Source: Halorubrum laminariae (GTDB lineage: Archaea; Halobacteriota; Halobacteria; Halobacteriales; Haloferacaceae). Taken from it: a DNA stretch of 64,000 nucleotides. A program made the position numbers and the translations under genes. Location of the stretch: positions 248,001 through 312,000 of the forward strand of contig NZ_JANHDL010000001.1 of NCBI RefSeq assembly GCF_024494655.1, in the 5' to 3' direction. The notes under the pieces were generated by a model. That model was not told where the DNA came from and did not search any database. It saw nothing but the letters and a program-made list of their open reading frames with translations. The number at the start of each line of letters is the position of its first letter. The stretch's first letter is position 1. This document shows, in pieces, positions 8,416-17,489 of this stretch.

Positions 8416-9129
8416 ATGAATCGAGCAGAGAAGGCGGCCCTCCAGCTGCAGGCGGTCGCCGTGTTGCGCATGCTGAAAGAGACCCGAACGTACGATGAAC
8501 TGTCGGCGGTGACGGGGCTCCCGGCCGGGGATCTGAATCGCTACGTGAACGGGCACGTACTTCCCGGTGCCGACCGCGCGAGCGAGGTCGTCGAGGCGGT
8601 GGGTCGCGACGCGCTCGCCGACGAGCTGATCGCCCGCGTCTCGTTCGACGACGAGGGGTACGTCGACAACTCCGGCGTCGTCTTCGACCAGTCGTTCCTC
8701 GATCTGGTCGCGCCCGTCGCCGCCGAGACGTTCTCGTTCGAATCGCCCGACGTGATCCTCACCGCCGCCACCGACGGCATCACCCTCGGCGCGGCCATGG
8801 CGTCCTTCTTCGACGCGCGGCTCGCGTACGCCAAGAAGTCGAAAGAGACCGCAGTCGAGGAGTTCATCGAGTCGCGCCAGCGGCTCGCCTCCGGGATCGA
8901 ACTCACCTATTACCTGCCCGCCCGCGCCGTCGAGGCCGGCGACACGGTCCTCGTCGTCGACGACCTGATACGCTCCGGTGAGACGCAGGAGCTTCTCCTC
9001 GACATCGCCCTGCAGGCCAACGCGGACGTCACCGGCGTGTTCACGCTCATCGCCGTCGGCGACGAGGGGATGGAGCGCGCGCGAGCGATCACGGACGCGC
9101 CCGTCGGCGCGCTGACGACGTTCGAGTAG
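8416..9129 (+). CDS. gfcR: GfcR-type transcription regulator (HTH plus phosphoribosyltransferase fold)
   Basis: 237 residues from ATG 8416. Residues 1-60 form a helix-turn-helix (YDELSAVTGLPAGDLNRYVN). Residues ~80-237 are a type I phosphoribosyltransferase fold with the PRPP loop VLVVDDLIRSGET. This architecture is that of GfcR, an activator of sugar-degradation genes in Haloferax, and is PurR-like in logic: a PRT domain used as a ligand sensor. The next gene is a purine-type permease, so a purine/PRPP-linked role is also possible. A hairpin CTTCG/CGAAG with intervening T-run follows at 9190-9206. Start supported by the leader and by the absence of sensible residues upstream. Confidence 0.85.
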   Translation: MNRAEKAALQLQAVAVLRMLKETRTYDELSAVTGLPAGDLNRYVNGHVLPGADRASEVVEAVGRDALADELIARVSFDDEGYVDNSGVVFDQSFLDLVAPVAAETFSFESPDVILTAATDGITLGAAMASFFDARLAYAKKSKETAVEEFIESRQRLASGIELTYYLPARAVEAGDTVLVVDDLIRSGETQELLLDIALQANADVTGVFTLIAVGDEGMERARAITDAPVGALTTFE

Positions 9130-9189
9130 CCGCGATCGGATCGAGGTGTGGTGGCCGCCGAGTCGGTAGGACCGGTCGAGGACGTACGT

Positions 9190-9206
9190 CTTCGTATTTT
9201 TCGAAG
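9190..9206 (+). terminator. Possible terminator hairpin after gfcR
   Basis: Perfect 5-bp inverted repeat CTTCG/CGAAG enclosing TATTTTT, 60 bp past the gfcR stop. T-rich stretches are the usual archaeal termination signal; the short stem makes this a weak call. Confidence 0.3.
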
Positions 9207-9254
9207 CTATTGAGAGACAGTGTCGGTGGAAAGAATTCTAGAAGTGGATATATG

Positions 9255-9264
9255 ACAAATTTGT
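9255..9264. promoter_or_regulatory. Palindrome ACAAATTTGT before the permease promoter
   Basis: Perfect 10-bp palindrome, about 12 bp upstream of a TATA-like CTTATTATC (9275-9283) that itself sits about 30 bp before the permease ATG. Its position just upstream of the core promoter suits an activator or repressor site. No regulator can be assigned from sequence; GfcR, encoded upstream, is one candidate. Confidence 0.35.
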
Positions 9265-9310
9265 TTCAGCAACACTTATTATCCGATCCGAGGGAACACA
9301 CATCCGTTCA

Positions 9311-10711
9311 ATGGGACTTTCAGACACGCTGTCCGCACGCTTCGACGTGGAAGAACGCGGTTCCGACGTGGGAACCGAACTTCTCGCCGGACTGACGACG
9401 TTCCTCACGATGTCATACATCATCGTAGTCAATCCGGCGATCCTCTCGAACGCCATCGACGCCGGCGAGAACACGTTTCAGCTGTTGGCGGTAGTGACGA
9501 TTCTCGCGTCCGTCGCCGCGATGTTGGTGATGGGGCTGTACGCCGACCTCCCCTTCGGGCTCGCACCCGGGATGGGACTCAACGCCTTCTTCGTCGTCGT
9601 GGTCACGCAACTCGGCGTGCCGTGGGAAACGGCACTCGCGGCCGTGTTCTTGGAGGGCGTACTGTTCATCGCGTTGACCGCGGTGGGCGCACGCGAGTAC
9701 GTCATCAGGCTGTTTCCGGAACCGGTCAAGCTCTCCGTCGGTGCCGGGATCGGGCTCTTTCTCGCTCTGCTCGGACTCGAACAGATGCGGATCATCACCG
9801 GCTCCGTGAGCCTCAATCCCGTCATCGCGCTCGATCCGATCGCGATTCTCGCCGCGATCGGGATCTTGCTCACGTTCGCGCTGTGGGCTCGCGGCGTCCG
9901 CGGCGCTATCGTCGTGGGAATCCTTCTCACGAGCATCTTCGCGTATCTCGTCTCTGCGTTCGGGGTCGAGCCCCGTCCGGGCGGTGCAGACCAAGGACTC
10001 GTCGAGACAGCGACGCTTGCGCCGGGGATCTCCGGGATCACCTACGATCTCGCCGCCTACGATATCTCTCCGATCGCGTTCGCGTTCGTCGAGGGGTTCC
10101 AGAACGTAGAGGCGCTCACATTTGCTCTCGTCATCTTCACGTTCTTCTTCGTTGACTTCTTCGACACCGCTGGAACGCTCACCGGGCTCGGACAGGCCGC
10201 CGGGATGACCGACGAGTCGGGAGATCTCCCCGACATCGACAAACCGCTGATGGCCGATGCGGTCGGCACCACCGTCGGCGGACTGCTCGGAACGTCCACG
10301 GTGACGACGTACATCGAATCCTCGGCGGGGATCGGCGAGGGCGGACGAACCGGGCTCACCGCGCTCGTCGTGGCCGCGCTCTTCCTCCTCTCGCTTCCGT
10401 TCGTGCCGCTTCTGTCGGCGATCCCGTCGTTCGCGCCGTACGTCGCGCTCGTGGTCGTCGCCGTCATGATGCTCCGGAACGTCACGGAGATCGACTGGGA
10501 CGACCTCGTGCACGCAATTCCCGCGGGCCTCACGATCATCATCATGCCGCTGACTTCGAGCATCGCGTACGGGATCGCCGCCGGTCTCCTGAGCTACCCA
10601 GTCGTCGCGGTCGCGGCCGGTCGTCGCGAGGAGACGCGCCTCGGACACGTGCTCATGGCGCTCGCATGCATCGGATACTTCGCGGTGCGGTTCGGCGCGC
10701 TCGCGGGGTGA
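9311..10711 (+). CDS. NCS2-family (AzgA-like) purine/uracil permease
   Basis: 466-residue membrane protein with about 12-14 hydrophobic segments. It resembles the AzgA branch of nucleobase:cation symporters (adenine/guanine/hypoxanthine). Diagnostic stretches: GLTTFLTMSYIIVVNPAILS at the N-terminus, GLAPGMGLNAFF, the family carboxylate region FFFVDFFDTAGTLTGLG (about residue 280), and GTSTVTTYIESSAGIGEGGR. ATG 9311 is preceded by a TATA-like CTTATTATC at leaderless spacing. Neighbouring gfcR encodes a phosphoribosyltransferase-fold regulator, a plausible functional partner in nucleobase use. Confidence 0.9.
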   Translation: MGLSDTLSARFDVEERGSDVGTELLAGLTTFLTMSYIIVVNPAILSNAIDAGENTFQLLAVVTILASVAAMLVMGLYADLPFGLAPGMGLNAFFVVVVTQLGVPWETALAAVFLEGVLFIALTAVGAREYVIRLFPEPVKLSVGAGIGLFLALLGLEQMRIITGSVSLNPVIALDPIAILAAIGILLTFALWARGVRGAIVVGILLTSIFAYLVSAFGVEPRPGGADQGLVETATLAPGISGITYDLAAYDISPIAFAFVEGFQNVEALTFALVIFTFFFVDFFDTAGTLTGLGQAAGMTDESGDLPDIDKPLMADAVGTTVGGLLGTSTVTTYIESSAGIGEGGRTGLTALVVAALFLLSLPFVPLLSAIPSFAPYVALVVVAVMMLRNVTEIDWDDLVHAIPAGLTIIIMPLTSSIAYGIAAGLLSYPVVAVAAGRREETRLGHVLMALACIGYFAVRFGALAG

Positions 10712-10811
10712 CCGCGGCGCGTTGCCCCCCGACCGACTGCGGCCGCTCTCATGCGCGCCGCGCGCATCGACCGCAGCACTTCTTTACGCGTCAGTCCCGT
10801 AGACGGGATCG

Positions 10812-11066
10812 ATGGCCGACCTGACGCTGTACGAACTGGAAGGGTGCCCGTACTGTGCGAAAGTGAAGACGAAGCTCGCAGACCTCGGCGTGGAGTACGA
10901 CTCCGTCATGGTGCCGCGCTCGCACGACGAGCGCACCGAAGTCGAGGACGTGAGCGGCCAGACCGGCGTTCCCGTGCTTGTCGACGAGGCCAACGGGATC
11001 GAGGGGATGGCCGAGAGCGACGACATCGTCGAGTATCTCGAGGAGACCTACGGCAACGCGAGCTGA
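10812..11066 (+). CDS. Glutaredoxin-like thiol protein (GST N-terminal fold)
   Basis: 84 residues, one thioredoxin-fold domain with redox motif C12-P-Y-C15 (ELEGCPYCAKVK), a cis-proline region GVPVLVDE, and the C-terminal SDDIVEYLEETYG typical of glutaredoxin/GST N-terminal domains. Probably a small cytoplasmic dithiol oxidoreductase. Haloarchaea use gamma-glutamylcysteine and thioredoxin systems rather than glutathione, so its reductant is uncertain; a thioredoxin reductase is encoded at 44 kb. TATA-like TTCTTTACG lies about 28 bp before the ATG. Confidence 0.85.
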   Translation: MADLTLYELEGCPYCAKVKTKLADLGVEYDSVMVPRSHDERTEVEDVSGQTGVPVLVDEANGIEGMAESDDIVEYLEETYGNAS

Positions 11067-11132
11067 TCGGACGACGCGATCCGATCGGACGACGCGAACC
11101 GATCGCGAGGCTATTTATCCGGCCGCGTCGAC

Positions 11133-11513
11133 GTGAAAGGCGTGCGACTCGTCCACCGCCCCGGTTCGGCCACCGACCGGTCGACGGCCGAGACCGAAAT
11201 CATCCTCGCCAGCGACGTCGATGTCGCCCGCTCCGCGTTCGAACAGGGTCGCGGGCTGATGTTCCGGCGCTCTGTCCCCGACGACTACGCGCTCGTGTTC
11301 CCGTTCGGGGCTGCCGAGACGCAGTGGCTCCACATGCTTTTCGTCCCGTTCGCGATCGACGCGCTGTGGCTGGTCGACGGCGAGGTAACGAAACAGAAGC
11401 GACTCTCGCCGTTCGTGGGAATCGGCCGCGGCCGCGCCGATACAGTCGTCGAACTCCCTGCGAGTACTGCCGACGCGGTCGCGGTCGGCGACGAGGTCCG
11501 ACTCGTCGAGTGA
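11133..11513 (+). CDS. DUF192 family protein
   Basis: 126 residues from a GTG at 11133, with CTATTTATCC about 20 bp upstream. The DUF192 signature is visible: ARSAFEQGRGLMFRRSVPDD, then LVFPFGAAETQWLHMLFVPFAIDALWLVD. Family function is unknown; many bacterial members are secreted, but this one lacks a signal peptide. Single gene, same strand as the glutaredoxin-like gene, convergent with the sensor kinase. Confidence 0.82.
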   Translation: MKGVRLVHRPGSATDRSTAETEIILASDVDVARSAFEQGRGLMFRRSVPDDYALVFPFGAAETQWLHMLFVPFAIDALWLVDGEVTKQKRLSPFVGIGRGRADTVVELPASTADAVAVGDEVRLVE

Positions 11514-11618
11514 TCCGGCTACGGGTCGCGTCCGGCGCGGCCACGCCAACGGACGGCCACACCAATGGACGATCACGCTGACGCCAGCCGTGCCGACCCA
11601 GCGATCGCACCGCGCCTG

Positions 11619-13166
11619 TCACGCGGTCTCGACCGTCCTGAGTTCGATCTCGATCCGGCTCCCCCCGTCTCCGCTCTCGGTGATGTCGAGGTTCCCGCCG
11701 CTCGCGCTGACGATCCAGCTCACGTACCAGAGTCCGAGCCCGCTCGCGTGTTCGAGCGGCGTCTCCGCACCGGTGAGCACCGCTCGCTCGGCAGGGGGAA
11801 TACCGGGTCCGTCGTCGGCGACGACCAGCGACGCCCACGACTCGCTCGGCAGTTCCGCGGCCGAGATCTCGACCCGCGGCCGGTCCGTGTCGCTGTGCCG
11901 GATCGCGTTGTCGACGAGTTCCGCGAGCGCCTCGGCCAAGTAGCCGATCGCGGAAACGGTGACGCCGTCGGACACGTCCACCCCGATTTCGGCGCGCTCG
12001 CGCAGCTCCGCCGGCAGGGACGCGATCGCCTCGACGACCGTCTCACGGAGGTCGAGCGGCTGCGGGCTCGGTCGGTCTGCGAGCAGTCGCTCGACCTTCC
12101 GCGCCGTCTCACCCACCCGCAGCAGCCGCTCGGCGGTGGCGACGACGCGTTCGAGTTCTGTGATGCGCTGTGGGTCGTCTGTGGCCTCGATCGCCCGTTC
12201 GGTGAATCCCGTCACCACGTTGAGGTCGTTCCGGAAGTTGTGCCGCAACACCCGCGTCAACACGGAGAGCCGCTCCTCGCGGAGCGCGGACGCCGCCACG
12301 TCCTCGCCGATCCCGACCGCCCCGACGACCTCGTCGCCGTCGGTGATCGGCCCGAGCGTGAGTCGGTAGGCGACGCGCTCGCCGTGGCGGGTGAGAAGCG
12401 TCACCTCCCGATCGACGACCTCCCCGTCGCGGTACACTCGCCGGAGCGTCTCGGTGACGCTCGTCTCGGTTCCGTCGGCCTCGCCGTTTGGCTCGGGTTC
12501 GATGAAGAGCGAGGTGAGTTCGGTCGTCGACAGTTCGCGCTCCTCGTAGCCGGTGTCCGCCGCGAACTGGTCGTTCCACCGTGCGAGGGTCCCGTTCGCG
12601 GTGCACTCGAACAGTGCCCCCGGAAGCGTCGCCGCGATCGCCTCCGTGACGCGGAGCTGTGACTCCAGTCGGGACTCGGCGCGAACCCGGTCGGTGATGT
12701 CGGCGAGACCGACGATCAACCACTCCTCTCCGTCGATCGCCGCGAGCCGCGGCGTGAGTTCGATTCGGCGTCGGGCGTCGTTCGTCCCGAGCGGAGCCGA
12801 ACCAGACGCGTCAACCGCCGGACCGCCCGCACTCGTTGCGATCGTCACCGCAGTTGCGCCGTCGGCGTCGAGCGCGCGGTCGATCGCCGACTCGACCGAA
12901 TCACAGTTGACCGTAGTCTCGCCGACGCTCGCGGTCTCTCCGTCTGCGAGCGTGGACAGACGGAGGTGTCGCAACGCCGCGGGATCCCGATCGAGGAGGA
13001 CGACTGCGGGCGAGTTCGCCGCGCAGATCGTGTGCGTCTCCGGATCGCACGCGAGCGCCGGCGTCGGTATCGCGGACAGCACCGATCGGAGGGCGGGAGA
13101 CACAGGATCGTCTTGCGTCGGACTCCCTTCGCGTTCCGAGTCGTCGTCGCCCTCGCGGCGGTTCAT
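11619..13166 (-). CDS. PAS-domain sensor histidine kinase
   Basis: 515 residues, soluble (no transmembrane segment). Two PAS-like regions: about 25-155 (SALRSV..IPTPALACDPET) and about 170-290, the second with TLPGALFECTANGTLARWND and a PAC-like tail GDEVVGAVGIGEDV. Kinase core: phosphoacceptor His309 in RVLRHNFRNDLNVVTGF, N box ELVDNAIRHS, G1 VADDGPGIPP and G2 HASGLGLWYVSWIVSASGG. Cytoplasmic ligand or redox sensing is likely but the signal is unknown. topA ends 70 bp upstream on the same strand. No receiver domain is nearby, so the phosphotransfer partner is elsewhere. Confidence 0.88.
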   Translation of the reverse strand: MNRREGDDDSEREGSPTQDDPVSPALRSVLSAIPTPALACDPETHTICAANSPAVVLLDRDPAALRHLRLSTLADGETASVGETTVNCDSVESAIDRALDADGATAVTIATSAGGPAVDASGSAPLGTNDARRRIELTPRLAAIDGEEWLIVGLADITDRVRAESRLESQLRVTEAIAATLPGALFECTANGTLARWNDQFAADTGYEERELSTTELTSLFIEPEPNGEADGTETSVTETLRRVYRDGEVVDREVTLLTRHGERVAYRLTLGPITDGDEVVGAVGIGEDVAASALREERLSVLTRVLRHNFRNDLNVVTGFTERAIEATDDPQRITELERVVATAERLLRVGETARKVERLLADRPSPQPLDLRETVVEAIASLPAELRERAEIGVDVSDGVTVSAIGYLAEALAELVDNAIRHSDTDRPRVEISAAELPSESWASLVVADDGPGIPPAERAVLTGAETPLEHASGLGLWYVSWIVSASGGNLDITESGDGGSRIEIELRTVETA

Positions 13167-13236
13167 TGCTACCTCAGTCGAGGCATTCAGGACTTATTGT
13201 TTTGGGGGTGGACCTCCGAGGAACCCTCCACAGCCG

Positions 13237-15831
13237 TCAGTCCGCGTTCGCCTGCCAGTCTCGGACGGTGTCGGGACCGACGCCGTCGACATCGGCGGCG
13301 AGGTCGTCCGGATCGGCGGACTTGAGGTCGTCGACACCCGCGACGCCCGCGTCCTGCAGTTTCGCGGCCGTCTTCTCACCGATTCCCTCGACGGCCTGCA
13401 GCTCGGATCCCTCCTGTCGGGCCGTGAACTCGCGGTAGTTGCAGATCGGACAGCCGAGGTCCCACGGCTCGTCACCCGAATGGACCCGAAGGTGCGGGAG
13501 GCCGTGTTCCTCGCAGGTCTCGTCCGTGACCTCGATCTCGCCGCGTCGCGGGAGCGGGAGCGAGTAGTCGCAGTCGGGGTACCGCGTGCAGCCGACGAGC
13601 CGAGAGCCGGAGCGCAGCCGCTTGATCGCGAGTTCCCCTCCATGCTCTTCGCCACACTCCGGACACGCGCCGATTACCTCGTCCTCCTGTTCGTCCGCCT
13701 CGTCGGCCTTGCACTGCGGACAGCCGTGGACGAACGTCTTCCGTCCTGCGAGCATCTTCACGTGCCGGAGGTCGTGATCCTCACAGGTATCGTCCAGAAG
13801 TAGGGGCTTCCCGGTGGATGGCAGCGGCAGAGTGTACTCGCAGTCGGGATAGCCGTCACAGCCGACGAAGTACGACCCCTGACGAGACTTCCGAACGAGC
13901 AGATCCGAGCCGCACTCCGGACAAGGGCCGAGCGTCTTGTCCGCCTTCAGCGACTTCTGGAGGTGGTCGCCGACCGCCTCGCGCGACTCGGTGAGGTCGT
14001 CGAACACGCGTTCGAGCAGCTCGCGCGACTCCGCGGTCACCTCGTCATAGCCTTTCTCGCCCGCCGCGATCGCCTGCATGTCGCGTTCCAGTTGGGCCGT
14101 CATTTCCTCTGACACGACGTGCTCTGCGAACTCTTCTGCGGCCTCGACGACCGCCTCCGCGAGCCGCGTCGGCCGCGGCGGGTCGCTCTCGATGTAGTTG
14201 CGGTCGTACAGCTTCTCTAAGGTTCGGTGCCGCGTCGCCTTCGTGCCGACGCCGCGTTTCTCCATCTCCTCGATGAGCCGCGACTGCCCGTAGCGCCGGG
14301 GGGGCTGGGTCTCTTTAGCCTCCGTGCGCCGGTCGTCGAGCGCGAGCGTCTCGCCGACCTCGACATCGGGGACGATCCGCTCGTCGCTCGACCGATACGG
14401 GTACACGTCGTGGTAGCCAGCTTCGAGGAGTCGCTTGCCGTTCGCCTTCAGTCGGAGGCCGCCGTCGGCGACGAGGTCCCCCGGACCCGTCGCCTCGTCC
14501 GGGTCCCGGAGCGCGGCGAGTCCGTCCGCGCGCTCGGCGATCGGCGTCGCCTCGCCGTTCGCGAGCGCGACGACGCGGAGCCGCTCCCACGTCGCGGGTT
14601 CGGCACAGGTCGCGAGGAAGCGGCGCACGACGAGTTCGTACACCTCCCACTCGTCTTCGGAGAGGTCGGACGCCGATGGAAGTTCGCCGGTCGGATGGAT
14701 CGGCGGGTGGTCCGTCGTCTCCTCGTCGCCCTCGGTCGGCTCGATCGCGTCCTGATCGAGGAGACTCTTCGCGTCCGCGCCGAACGTCGAGGCGGCCGAG
14801 AGGTCGTCGAGAAGTTCGCGAGGATCGAGGTCCTCGGGGTACACCGTGTTGTCCGTCCGGGGATACGTGAGGTAGCCGTCGGTGTACAGGTCCTCCGCGA
14901 GCGACATCGCGCGCTGGGCGGAGTAGCCGAGCGACCCCGCCGCGCGGATGAACGCCGTGGTGTTGAACGGCGTCGGCGGCTCGTCCGTCTGCGTCCGACG
15001 GGTCACGTCGTCGACGACGGCCGCCTCGGCCGCGTCGAGCGCCTCGGTGAGCACCTCGGCGGCGTCGCCGTCCCAGACGCGCTCGGCCTCGTTGCCCTCG
15101 TCGTTCAGGTAGAAGTAGCGCGCTTCGAACGGGTCGCCGCCGGCCTTCGTCAGGTTCCCGTACAGCTCCCAGTACGATTCGGGATCGAACGCCTGAATCT
15201 CGCGTTCGCGGTCGACGATCAGCTTGAGCGTCGGCCCCTGCACCCGGCCGACGGAGATGAAGTCGTCGCCGAGCTGGCGAGCAGATAAGGAGAGAAACCG
15301 GGTGAGTGCCGCCCCCCACGTGAGGTCGATCACCTGTCTAGCCTCCCCGGCAGCGGCGAGATCGAAGTCGAGATCGTCGGGGTTCGCGAACGCTTCTTGA
15401 ACTTCGTTTTCGGTGATCGAAGAGAATCGGACGCGGTCGATCGGAGCGTCCTCGTTCACCTCGCGGACGAGTTCGTACGCCTCTTTGCCGATCAGTTCCC
15501 CCTCGCGGTCGTAGTCGGTCGCGATGACGACCCGCGAGGCGTTGCGCGCGAGCTTGCGAAGCGCGGCGACGATCCCCTCTTGGGTCGGCTGCTTGGTGGT
15601 CGGGGCGTCGATGAGTTCGACTGGCTCCACGTCGCGCCAGTCGTTGTACTCCGGCGGGAAGTCGACGCCGACGACGTGCCCTGACAGGCCGATGCAGCGC
15701 TTGCCGCCCCACTTGTAGACGTTCACGTCGTTCTGCCGCTCCGCCGTCGCGGACTCGCCGCTCAGGATGTCGGCGATGCGCCGGGCGGCGTTGTCCTTCT
15801 CGGTGATTATCAGTTCGGGGCCGCGACTCAT
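13237..15831 (-). CDS. topA: DNA topoisomerase I (type IA)
   Basis: 864 residues from ATG 15831 (MSRGPELIITEKDNAARRI). An upstream in-frame start would add 21 residues before the Toprim strand. Relaxes negative supercoils by single-strand passage. Domains: Toprim (about 1-150; ATDYDREGELIG carries the acidic Mg site), the type IA core with catalytic Tyr323 in DGYLTYPRTDN, two or three C4 zinc fingers (about 635-790; GPCPECGSDLLVRKS, CDGYPDC, CPECGEE, CTRYPDC), and a C-terminal helix-hairpin-helix module (AVEGIGEKTAAKLQDAGV, VDGVGPDTVRDWQ). The tail resembles those that help DNA binding. Confidence 0.95.
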   Translation of the reverse strand: MSRGPELIITEKDNAARRIADILSGESATAERQNDVNVYKWGGKRCIGLSGHVVGVDFPPEYNDWRDVEPVELIDAPTTKQPTQEGIVAALRKLARNASRVVIATDYDREGELIGKEAYELVREVNEDAPIDRVRFSSITENEVQEAFANPDDLDFDLAAAGEARQVIDLTWGAALTRFLSLSARQLGDDFISVGRVQGPTLKLIVDREREIQAFDPESYWELYGNLTKAGGDPFEARYFYLNDEGNEAERVWDGDAAEVLTEALDAAEAAVVDDVTRRTQTDEPPTPFNTTAFIRAAGSLGYSAQRAMSLAEDLYTDGYLTYPRTDNTVYPEDLDPRELLDDLSAASTFGADAKSLLDQDAIEPTEGDEETTDHPPIHPTGELPSASDLSEDEWEVYELVVRRFLATCAEPATWERLRVVALANGEATPIAERADGLAALRDPDEATGPGDLVADGGLRLKANGKRLLEAGYHDVYPYRSSDERIVPDVEVGETLALDDRRTEAKETQPPRRYGQSRLIEEMEKRGVGTKATRHRTLEKLYDRNYIESDPPRPTRLAEAVVEAAEEFAEHVVSEEMTAQLERDMQAIAAGEKGYDEVTAESRELLERVFDDLTESREAVGDHLQKSLKADKTLGPCPECGSDLLVRKSRQGSYFVGCDGYPDCEYTLPLPSTGKPLLLDDTCEDHDLRHVKMLAGRKTFVHGCPQCKADEADEQEDEVIGACPECGEEHGGELAIKRLRSGSRLVGCTRYPDCDYSLPLPRRGEIEVTDETCEEHGLPHLRVHSGDEPWDLGCPICNYREFTARQEGSELQAVEGIGEKTAAKLQDAGVAGVDDLKSADPDDLAADVDGVGPDTVRDWQANAD

Positions 15832-16293
15832 TGCGCCGAGATAGGCCGCTCCCGCGTCTAAAGCTTTCGCGATGCGCTTTAATATCGCCCGCACGCGCGA
15901 CTGTGCACGAGAGTCGTCCGCGTTTTGCGTGAATGGTCGCGTGTCGTCGCGTGCGTTTGTTTATAAGTAGTTGAGTCCCACCCCGCACCGCAACCGCACC
16001 GGCGGGAAACGTTCCTGCTCGCTTCGCTGCGCGGGCTGCGACTTCCGTACTCCCGCTCGCTCCCGGTGGTCGCTCGCGGGACCGCACCTCACGCCTCCCC
16101 AGCCTCGCGGTTCGCGCTCTGCGAGCGCTCACCACTCCCTCGCGTGTGCTCCTCGCGGCCGCCTTCGACGGCCACTCGGCGGCACGCGCCACCGCGCTCA
16201 TTTATAAGGGATTGCGCAATCAATTTCTGTTGGTTATAAACGGTTCCACGAACGGCGAGGCGGCTCGATTCCGCGCAAAACGTCGCGGCAGGC
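15832..16293. other. 462-bp ORF-free region with G+C-rich palindromic block
   Basis: Between topA and the DR2241-type gene, both on the minus strand. The topA promoter side holds TTTAATATC (minus-strand TATA-like) near 15880. From about 15968 to 16200 comes an unusual block of imperfect palindromes (CTCGCTTCGCTGCGCGG, GGTTCGCGCTCTGCGAGCG, CGGCCGCCTTCGACGGCC) without coding character. An 8-bp direct repeat TTTATAAG flanks it (15960-15967 and 16201-16208). GATTGCGCAATC at 16210-16221 is a perfect palindrome. Confidence 0.65.
15960..16208. repeat. Possible dispersed non-coding element flanked by 8-bp direct repeats
   Basis: TTTATAAG occurs at 15960-15967 and 16201-16208, bounding a 233-bp block dense in G+C-rich inverted repeats. 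Direct flanking repeats of 8 bp are compatible with a target duplication. I find no clear terminal inverted repeats, and both copies could be TATA boxes. No protein is encoded. Confidence 0.3.
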
Positions 16294-17487
16294 CTACTCT
16301 TTGTCTTCCTCGTCCGGCTCGGTCGGGACGCCGCCGAGGTTGCCGACGTCGTCGAACAGTTTGGCTCGCAAAAAGCGCGTCCGGTAGCGGTTCGCGCCCT
16401 CCTTCGTGTCCGCCTCGCGGATCTCGTCTATCCGGCCGTCGGCGACCGCGTCGATGATGTCTTCGACCTGCGCTTTCTCGCTCGGGGTCAGTTCGAACTC
16501 GTAGGTGCGCGGCTGTTCGCTCTCTAGTCGCGTCCACTTGCGCGCGGCGCTCACGACGACCGAGCAGGGCTCGCGGCAGGGGAACACGCCGTCGCCTCCG
16601 TCGACATCGAGGTCGGTGTCGTCGTCGTACTCCCACTCGCGACGTTTGAGACACTGCGAGTCGTCACAGCACGCCTCGGCGACCCAGTTCACGTGCTCGT
16701 GACCCTCGCCGCGGTCCCACGTCTGGATCACGCCGTAGATGCCCGACTGTCTCGCCATCGTCTCGCGCCAGTGGGTCACGTCGAGGTCGCCCTCGCGCTC
16801 GCGGTGCCAGTTGGCGACCGTCGCGGGGTAGATCGACTCGACGACCTCGTAGGCGTCTTTCGGACCCAAGTCGTCGAACACCCACCCGTCCCGGAGCGTG
16901 GGCGCGGTCTTGAGCGGACGATATCGTCCCTTCGCGTCGAGTTTCACGAGGTCGCGGGCGTCGAGCGGATCGTCGTAGGCGTCTAGGTCGGTGACTGGCG
17001 TCCCCGCGTCCGCCTCGTGACGCACGTCGTATCGCCGCTCGCCGCGATCGGTGATCCGAGCCGTAATCGTCAGTTCGCCCCACGCGCGCTCGATCCCCTC
17101 GGCGAGCGCGGCGTATCGCGTCGCGACCGTCTCGCCGTCGGCGTCTTCGATCCATCGGATGAACGCGCGCCGGGGGCCGAACTCGCCGATCACGCGCTCG
17201 AAGACGTACCAGTCCGTGACCACGGGGGCGCGCTCGGCGAGCGCCGCGTGGAGGTCGCGCTCGCTCAGTCCCGTTCGGGCGTTATCGCCGACGGGATCGA
17301 GGACGTAGCGGTCCGGCCCGTCGTCGAGAGCGTCGTCGACAGAGACGGCGAATCCCTCGAATCGGAGGTGTTCGTCGGGATCGAGTGCGTCGAGCGCGTC
17401 GAGAACCGCGTCGAAGGCGTCGTTCGGTAGGTCGATCTCGGGGACTGCGTGGTTGTCGTCGCTCACGGCGGAAGCGGCGTCGCTCAC
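16294..17487 (-). CDS. DR2241-family protein with a Cys cluster (probable Fe-S)
   Basis: 397 residues, directly after cbiX (2-bp spacing, same strand), a pairing that supports a role in cobalamin or tetrapyrrole metabolism. The long N-terminal part is acidic and has no motif I can name with certainty. The C-terminal half carries Cys273, Cys274 and Cys279 (EACCDDSQCLKR) and Cys304 and Cys308 (VFPCREPCS), an arrangement fitted to a [4Fe-4S] cluster. A short domain follows that begins ELTPSEKAQVEDIIDAVADG. Enzymatic activity is unknown; a redox partner for chelation or ring chemistry is an inference from the operon. Confidence 0.75.
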   Translation of the reverse strand: MSDAASAVSDDNHAVPEIDLPNDAFDAVLDALDALDPDEHLRFEGFAVSVDDALDDGPDRYVLDPVGDNARTGLSERDLHAALAERAPVVTDWYVFERVIGEFGPRRAFIRWIEDADGETVATRYAALAEGIERAWGELTITARITDRGERRYDVRHEADAGTPVTDLDAYDDPLDARDLVKLDAKGRYRPLKTAPTLRDGWVFDDLGPKDAYEVVESIYPATVANWHREREGDLDVTHWRETMARQSGIYGVIQTWDRGEGHEHVNWVAEACCDDSQCLKRREWEYDDDTDLDVDGGDGVFPCREPCSVVVSAARKWTRLESEQPRTYEFELTPSEKAQVEDIIDAVADGRIDEIREADTKEGANRYRTRFLRAKLFDDVGNLGGVPTEPDEEDKE

Positions 17488-17489
17488 TG

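Noticed and set aside
9130..9310. Purine riboswitch before the permease
   Set aside because: No aptamer-like three-way junction could be drawn, and the transcript is probably almost leaderless given the TATA position.
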